Positions 59,881-64,000 of a stretch of DNA of 64,000 nt are shown in pieces. The notes beneath the pieces are model-generated. The model was not told the DNA's origin. It made no database searches and saw only the letters and a program-made list of their open reading frames with translations. The position numbers were made by a program, and so were the translations under genes. The DNA is from JANMJD01 sp963847945 (GTDB lineage: Bacteria; Actinomycetota; Acidimicrobiia; Acidimicrobiales; Ilumatobacteraceae), in the NCBI GenBank assembly GCA_963847945.1, contig CAWKBX010000004.1, forward strand, positions 434,001 to 498,000, written 5' to 3'. Within the stretch, counting starts at the first letter, position 1; each line of letters begins with the position of its first letter.

Positions 59881-60246
59881 TCAGGCTGGTCGGCCGACGA
59901 ATGGCAACGGAGGCTCGCCGACGAAACCGAGGGCGATCACATCGCCCGGTTGCAGATCGTCGGCCGGGTCGAAGCGGGCCAGCACGCGGGCCCCGACGGC
60001 CAGCTCGACGAGGGCGAGGCCGAAGGGGACCTGCTCGGCGAATTCGGGGTGGCTGTGGCGATGGACGATCGTCGAGCCGAGCACCGTGCCAGCGGCGTCC
60101 GCGTCGGCCCACACCAGGTCGTCGTCGGTGGCGTACGGCGAGACCTCGCGTGGGTAGTGCACGACCTTCCCGGTGGCACGGCTGAACTGCAGGCGCAGTC
60201 GGCCTTCGGCGGCGGCCGCCCAGAACGGGTCGGAGACGGCCGTCAT
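59881..60246 (-). CDS. DUF35 OB-fold protein without the zinc-ribbon cysteines
   Basis: 121 residues with the DUF35 order: FWAAAAEGRLRLQFSRATGKVVHYPRE (zinc-ribbon region) then the OB-fold (GTVLGSTIVHRHSHPEFAEQVPFGLALVEL, GARVLARF, LQPGDVIALGF). There is no cysteine anywhere, although the ribbon usually carries four. Partner of the thiolase-like gene just before it (ATGA overlap). Together they resemble the Ltp2/DUF35 retro-aldolase pairs of steroid side-chain catabolism. Confidence 0.85.
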   Translation of the reverse strand: MTAVSDPFWAAAAEGRLRLQFSRATGKVVHYPREVSPYATDDDLVWADADAAGTVLGSTIVHRHSHPEFAEQVPFGLALVELAVGARVLARFDPADDLQPGDVIALGFVGEPPLPFVGRPA

Positions 60247-61457
60247 GGTGCCTCCCGGGCCAACACGAGCGCGATGTTGGTCGACATTTCGCCGCCTGTT
60301 CCGTTGACGAAGCCCCGGGCGTGACGGGCCACCTGGCAGCCCTCGGCTCGGCCCTGCAACTGGCGAACCAGGCCGGTGACCAGCGACATTCCGGCCGCGA
60401 CCCCGGCATGGCCGGCCCCGAGCAGCCCGCCGAACGGGTTGATCGGTAAGTCGCCGTCGATGCCGATGTCGTGGGCCGACAGCCACGCGCCGACATCCGC
60501 CGGGGCGACGAAGCCCGACTCCGAGAGCGCCCGCGGCACCAGCGACGAGAAGGCGTCGTAGAGGCAGGCGACGTCGATGGTCGATGGTTCGATCCCGGCC
60601 ATCGCGAAGGCGCGGCGGGCGGCGATGGCGTTGCCCGATTCATCCAGGTTGGGGATCGTGGCGATGCCGCGATGAGTGTGCCACTCGCCGGCCCCGAGGA
60701 TCGTGATCGGAGCCCCGATGCCCCGCGGCCCGATACCCCGCGGCCCGATACCCCGCGGCTCCCGGCCCGCCCGGCCGACGACCACGGCTGCGGCCCCGGC
60801 GCAGCTGGTGATGGCGTCGGCCTCGTGCAACGGAGTGCAGGTCAGCGGGGATGCGTCGTAGTCGGCGCGGGTGATCGGCATCGCGTGGAACAGGGCTGCG
60901 GGGTTGCGCTCCGCGTTGGACCGGGCGGTCGAGACGACCTGCCACAGGTGATCGGCGGTCACCCCCGAGCGGGCCAATGTCGCTTGGGCGAGCATCGCGT
61001 AGGCGAACGTGCCGCCGGTCGCGCCGAGCGGTACATCCCACTCACCCTGGGCGGTGCGGTTCTTGTATCCGGCCCCGGCGGTCGAGGGCATCCCGGCCGC
61101 TCGGGGGGCGACCCGCTCGTTGGGGACCGCGGTCAGGCACAGCACGTTCTCGGCCAACCCGGAGGCGACCGCCGCCGCGGCCCGAACGATCATCACCCCG
61201 GCGCTTGCGCCGCCGAGGTCGACCATCTCGAGGAACGAGGCCTGGAGGCCGAGGTAGTCGGCGATCACCGAGGCGGCCATGAACGGGGCGTCGGCGACAT
61301 TCTGGACGATGAGCCCATCGATCTGGGCGGGCTCGGCACCCGCATCGCGCATCGCCCGATGGGCGACGTCGGCGAGGAACCCTGTCGTCGTCACGCCATC
61401 GGTGTGCCGGGTCGGGGCGATCTCACCGATCCCGATGATCGCTGCAGCACCCCTCAT
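60243..61457 (-). CDS. Thiolase-like lipid-transfer / retro-aldolase-type protein
   Basis: 404 residues. Thiolase-fold phrases: IIGIGEIAPTRHTDG at the start; VDLGGASAGVMIVRAAAAVASG where a normal thiolase has its nucleophilic Cys (here Gly/Ala); DVACLYDAFSSLVPRALSESGF with the Tyr seen in Ltp2-type aldolases; NPFGGLLGAGHAGVAAGMSLV with the GH active-site pair. It is therefore unlikely to be a thiolase; a CoA-linked retro-aldolase is more likely. A 5-residue repeat (PRGIG x3) forms a loop near 235-250. ATG 61457 has AAGGGG upstream. Works with DUF35 downstream. Confidence 0.85.
   Translation of the reverse strand: MRGAAAIIGIGEIAPTRHTDGVTTTGFLADVAHRAMRDAGAEPAQIDGLIVQNVADAPFMAASVIADYLGLQASFLEMVDLGGASAGVMIVRAAAAVASGLAENVLCLTAVPNERVAPRAAGMPSTAGAGYKNRTAQGEWDVPLGATGGTFAYAMLAQATLARSGVTADHLWQVVSTARSNAERNPAALFHAMPITRADYDASPLTCTPLHEADAITSCAGAAAVVVGRAGREPRGIGPRGIGPRGIGAPITILGAGEWHTHRGIATIPNLDESGNAIAARRAFAMAGIEPSTIDVACLYDAFSSLVPRALSESGFVAPADVGAWLSAHDIGIDGDLPINPFGGLLGAGHAGVAAGMSLVTGLVRQLQGRAEGCQVARHARGFVNGTGGEMSTNIALVLAREAP
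60714..60758. repeat. 15-bp tandem repeat x3 inside the thiolase-like gene
   Basis: CCCGATACCCCGCGG three times (the first copy has G for A), encoding PRGIG three times in frame. Lies in a surface loop and can vary without shifting the frame. Confidence 0.95.
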
Positions 61458-61515
61458 CGCCACCCCTTCCCGATCGGCGGACGCTCCACTGAAACTGGCG
61501 TCTCGTCGGTGACAT

Positions 61516-61521
61516 TATGTT
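61516..61521 (+). promoter_or_regulatory. -10 TATGTT before the kinase-like gene
   Basis: TATGTT 7 nt before GTG 61529. It favours that GTG over the ATG at 61517, which lies inside the box. Confidence 0.4.
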
Positions 61522-61528
61522 CTGCGTT

Positions 61529-62630
61529 GTGGCTGACGAGATCCCGGGATCGTTCGATGACATCACGCCCGCGTGGCTGACCGATGCGTTGCGCTCCGGT
61601 GGGCACCTCCCAACCGGCTCGGTCCGTTCGATCCGGCGAGAACGGATCGGTGAGGGGTCGGGGTTCATGGGGCAGATCTCGCTGCTCGTCGTCGACTACG
61701 TCGGCGCGGCGGCCGAGACTCCGAGCAGTTTCGTGGTCAAGATGGCCGCCGATCCGGGGCCCAACCGCGACATGGGCGTCAACTACCGGATCTACGAGAA
61801 GGAGTCGCGGTTCTACGCCGAGCTTGCGCCGCAGGTCGACCTGCGGACGCCGACGCCGTACGTCAACCGGTTCGACCCGGAGTCCCATTCGTTCGTGTTG
61901 CTCCTCGAAAACCTGGCGCCGATGCAGGTCGGCAGCGAGTTGCGTTACCCCGACCGACGACCAGGTCCGTCTGGCGGTGGCCGAGATGGCCCGCTTCCAC
62001 GCCGCCTGGTGGGACCCCGATGGCACCCGCATCCCCGGTTGGATCCCGCGATTGTGTGATCCGCCGTGGCCGTCGCACCTGCAGTTCTGGGAGTTCGCCT
62101 GGCCGATGTTCCTCGAGCAACGCGGCGACACGGTCCATCCGGCGATGAGGGCGGCCGGTGACCTGATGGTCACCCGCGTGCTTGATCTGCAGCACGTGAT
62201 GTGCCGCCCGCCGCTGACGATCATCCATATGGATTGGCGGTTGGCCAATCTGTTCTTCGCCTCTGACCAGGGTGGCGACCCGTTCGCCGTGGTCGACTGG
62301 CAGCCGTTCTCGCGATCCCGCGGGCCGTACGACCTCGGGTACTTCCTCAGCCAGTCGATCCCGGTCGAACAGCGCCGCCGGTTGGAGGGCGAGCTGCTCG
62401 ACAGCTATCTCGACCTCCTCGGCGAGCACGGGGTGACGGGCTACACCCGTGCCGATCTGCGCGGCGACTACCGCCGAGGGATCGCCTACTGCTTGCTCTA
62501 CCCAATGGGCACCGTGACCATCGATCTGGCCAACGCCGCGGGTCGGGCCTACGCCGACGCGATCACCGAACGGGCCGGGGTGGCCGCCGACGACCACGAT
62601 GTCGTCGGGGTGATCCCTATCGGCCGCTGA
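61529..62630 (+). CDS. APH/EcdK-like phosphotransferase (one frameshift)
   Basis: 366 residues after removing one base near 61938-61952. Kinase-like fold: FDDITPAWLTDALRSGGHLPTG (typical beginning), SFVVKMAADPGPNRDMG (beta-3 Lys), FYAELAPQVDLRTPTPY. After the shift come AEMARFHAAWWDPDG, the Brenner-like catalytic IIHMDWRLANLFF and VVDWQPFSRSRGPYDLGYF. Members are ecdysteroid/choline/aminoglycoside-kinase relatives common beside lipid-catabolic genes. Substrate unknown. It overlaps the end of the convergent LLM gene by 14 bp. Confidence 0.85.
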
Positions 62631-63552
62631 GGGCGGCGACGACTGGGGCGAACGCCGCCAAGTGCTCCTGCTGGACGACGACGTAGGAAATGCCCCAACG
62701 CTCTCGCCGGGCGAGGAGGGTGTCGATCATCTCGTCGGCGGTTCCGATCAGCGCGTAGGGCGTGTCGAGCAGCTCGTCGATCGACAGTCCCATCCCAGCC
62801 GCCATCCGCTCGGCGACCCGCACTCGATGGTCGCTGAACACCTGGAAGTAGACGTTCATGTTCAACTCGATCTCGGCGAGCCGCTCGGCGGTCACCGCGT
62901 CGGTGAGGACCGCGAGGCGCTCGTCGACCTTGGCGGCTGTCATCGAGGCGATCACGTCGGCGCTCGCCTCGCCACCGGCGAGCATTCCGTTGATCCCGAC
63001 GATGTCGGCGTGGTCGGCGGCGAGTCGCAGCATCTTCGGGCCGCCTCCCCCGATCAACAGGGGCGGTCGCCGGACCGGGACCGGCGCGCCGGTGTGCCCG
63101 ACGAGTCGGTAGTGCTCGCCGGGGTAGTCGAAGATGGTGCCGTCGAAGCACAGCTTGAGGATCTCGATTGCCTCGCGCAGCCGGGCGATGCGCACCCCCG
63201 CCCGGTCGTGGGGCAGCCCGAGTTGGGTGTAGTCGGCCTTCGCCCAACCGGCGCCGATGCCGACCTCGACCCGGCCGTTGGACAGTGCATCGATCGTCGC
63301 CAACTCGGCGGCGAGCAGGCCGGGGTGGCGGAGGTCGTTGGCCAACACCAACGCCCCGACCCGCAGGGTCTCGGTGGCCGCGGCGGCCGCCATCATCGCC
63401 GGCAGCGGGGCGAACTGCGGGTAGTACACATGGTCCGAGACGAGCAGCGTCGAGTATCCGGCCGCCTCGGTCTGTCGGGCGAGGTCGATCCAGCCGTCCG
63501 CGGTGGTCGGGGCGAACGCCTGGAGTCCGAATCGAAACGGTCGTGGCGTCAT
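62617..63552 (-). CDS. LLM-class F420-dependent oxidoreductase (TIGR03621-like)
   Basis: 311-residue luciferase-like (beta/alpha)8 protein. FRFGLQAFAPTTADGWIDLARQTEAAGYSTLLVSDHV at the start, RVGALVLANDLRHPGLLAAELATIDALSNGRVEVGIGAGWAKADY in the middle (typical F420-binding layout), PPLLIGGGGPKMLRLAADHADIVG, and WGISYVVVQQEHLAAFAPVVAAL at the end. Reduces or oxidises with F420. ATG 63552 with AAGACT 6 nt before it on the minus strand; an upstream ATG (63600) adds non-homologous residues. Confidence 0.9.
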   Translation of the reverse strand: MTPRPFRFGLQAFAPTTADGWIDLARQTEAAGYSTLLVSDHVYYPQFAPLPAMMAAAAATETLRVGALVLANDLRHPGLLAAELATIDALSNGRVEVGIGAGWAKADYTQLGLPHDRAGVRIARLREAIEILKLCFDGTIFDYPGEHYRLVGHTGAPVPVRRPPLLIGGGGPKMLRLAADHADIVGINGMLAGGEASADVIASMTAAKVDERLAVLTDAVTAERLAEIELNMNVYFQVFSDHRVRVAERMAAGMGLSIDELLDTPYALIGTADEMIDTLLARRERWGISYVVVQQEHLAAFAPVVAALSGR

Positions 63553-63673
63553 CGCCTCAGTCTTGGATGACCCGGGCCCGTGCGGCGAACCGGGCGACAT
63601 GGTCGGCCCGTAAGGATCGGGCGCTTGTTTCGTGGTAGGAAGCGCGTCGCCGGTTCAATCAGCGGGGTGCCCT

Positions 63674-64000
63674 GTGATCTTCGATCTGTTCAATGAGCTG
63701 CAACGACCGGGCCCCCACTCACCCGGCTACGAGCGGGCCGAGTTCGCCCACGGGTTGGAGCAGATCAAGCTCGCCGACCGTCTCGGATACGGCTGTTGGT
63801 GGATGGTCGAGCATCACTGCACCCCTGAATTCTCGCTGTCGAGCTGCCCGGAGATGGTCAACGCCGCATTTGCTCAACACACCGAGCGGATCCACCTCGG
63901 CCACTCCGGCGTCCTGTCGCCGTTCACGATCAACCATCCGTTGCGCGTCGCCGAGCGAGGGGCGGTGCTCGACCAACTCAGCGCAGGACGGGCCGAGATC
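63674..64000 (+). CDS. LLM-class flavin-dependent oxidoreductase (3' end outside window)
   Basis: First 109 codons of a luciferase-like monooxygenase: FDLFNELQRP then FAHGLEQIKLADRLGYGCWWMVEHHC (the LLM first-helix motif EHH), FAQHTERIHLGHSGVLSPFTINHPLRVAERGAVLDQLSAGRAEI. The gene continues beyond 64000. GTG 63674 is the only plausible start. The MVEHHC phrase fits the bacterial-luciferase branch using FMN or F420. Divergent from the other LLM gene. Confidence 0.88.
   Translation, partial: MIFDLFNELQRPGPHSPGYERAEFAHGLEQIKLADRLGYGCWWMVEHHCTPEFSLSSCPEMVNAAFAQHTERIHLGHSGVLSPFTINHPLRVAERGAVLDQLSAGRAEI

Noticed and set aside
1..64000. Considered tRNA/rRNA genes, insertion sequences and attachment sites
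   Set aside because: No cloverleaf-like segment, transposase, integrase or flanking direct repeats were found by eye. A tRNAscan-SE and ISfinder run would be decisive.

Overview
The window is about 64 kb of very GC-rich DNA with dense, mostly operonic genes. The gene content points to an actinobacterium, most plausibly Acidimicrobiia/Ilumatobacter-like: a DUF222-HNH endonuclease, two LLM-class F420/FMN oxidoreductases, acyl-CoA dehydrogenase and ligase, a thiolase-like/DUF35 pair, a four-gene sarcosine-oxidase-type operon and a DUF1501/DUF1800 pair. Many first genes carry a -10-like hexamer only 6-9 nt before the start codon, which suggests leaderless mRNAs. No tRNA, rRNA, transposase, integrase or CRISPR array was seen.

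Layout. 1-5.6 kb: a four-gene DNA-end-processing operon, HerA ATPase, SbcD/Mre11, SbcC/Rad50 and a NurA-like nuclease, each gene joined to the next by a 4-bp stop/start overlap. 5.7-11.6 kb (minus): a secreted right-handed beta-helix/Calx-beta/RTX protein, and upstream of it a 997-residue protein that reads as Asp/Asn hydroxylase + sulfotransferase + TIGR03032. 11.7-16.8 kb: a looser, partly decayed region with an ASCH protein, an MFS exporter behind an 8-codon leader peptide and a structured leader, a VOC protein, a DinB gene broken by a 10-bp duplication, DUF3237 and a kinase remnant. 16.8-30.9 kb: acetyltransferase, small-molecule kinase, aldo/keto reductase, EamA transporter, SGNH lipoprotein, M14 peptidase, acyl-CoA dehydrogenase, NlpC/P60 protein, M81 peptidase, DUF3500, bicupin, isocitrate dehydrogenase and a HAD phosphatase. 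30.9-42.2 kb: PPOX protein, PEP-mobile-domain protein, acyl-CoA ligase, quinone oxidoreductase, DUF1501/DUF1800 pair, divergent two-component system, HNH endonuclease. 42.4-59.1 kb: amine and amino-acid catabolism: sarcosine-oxidase operon, PAP2 phosphatase, YkgJ, a decarboxylase-amine oxidase-RidA operon, threonine aldolase, LD-carboxypeptidase, a dimethylglycine-dehydrogenase-like protein and an acetamidase. 59-64 kb: SDR, DUF35, thiolase-like protein, kinase-like protein and two LLM oxidoreductases.

How genes work together. The HerA-SbcCD-NurA set should form one end-resection machine. The dimethylglycine/sarcosine enzymes fit stepwise demethylation of betaine-type osmolytes to glycine. 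Decarboxylase, amine oxidase and RidA fit a route from amino acid through imine and 2-oxo acid to aldehyde. The response regulator may control the divergently transcribed DUF1800/DUF1501 export pair.

Data quality. Nine genes are interrupted by a total of twelve frameshifts, and all twelve have the same sign (one extra base modulo 3). Removing one base per site restores a length divisible by three in every case. This looks like insertion-biased sequence error rather than gene death, except for the exact 10-bp tandem duplication in the DinB gene. Two further genes survive only as N- and C-terminal pieces.
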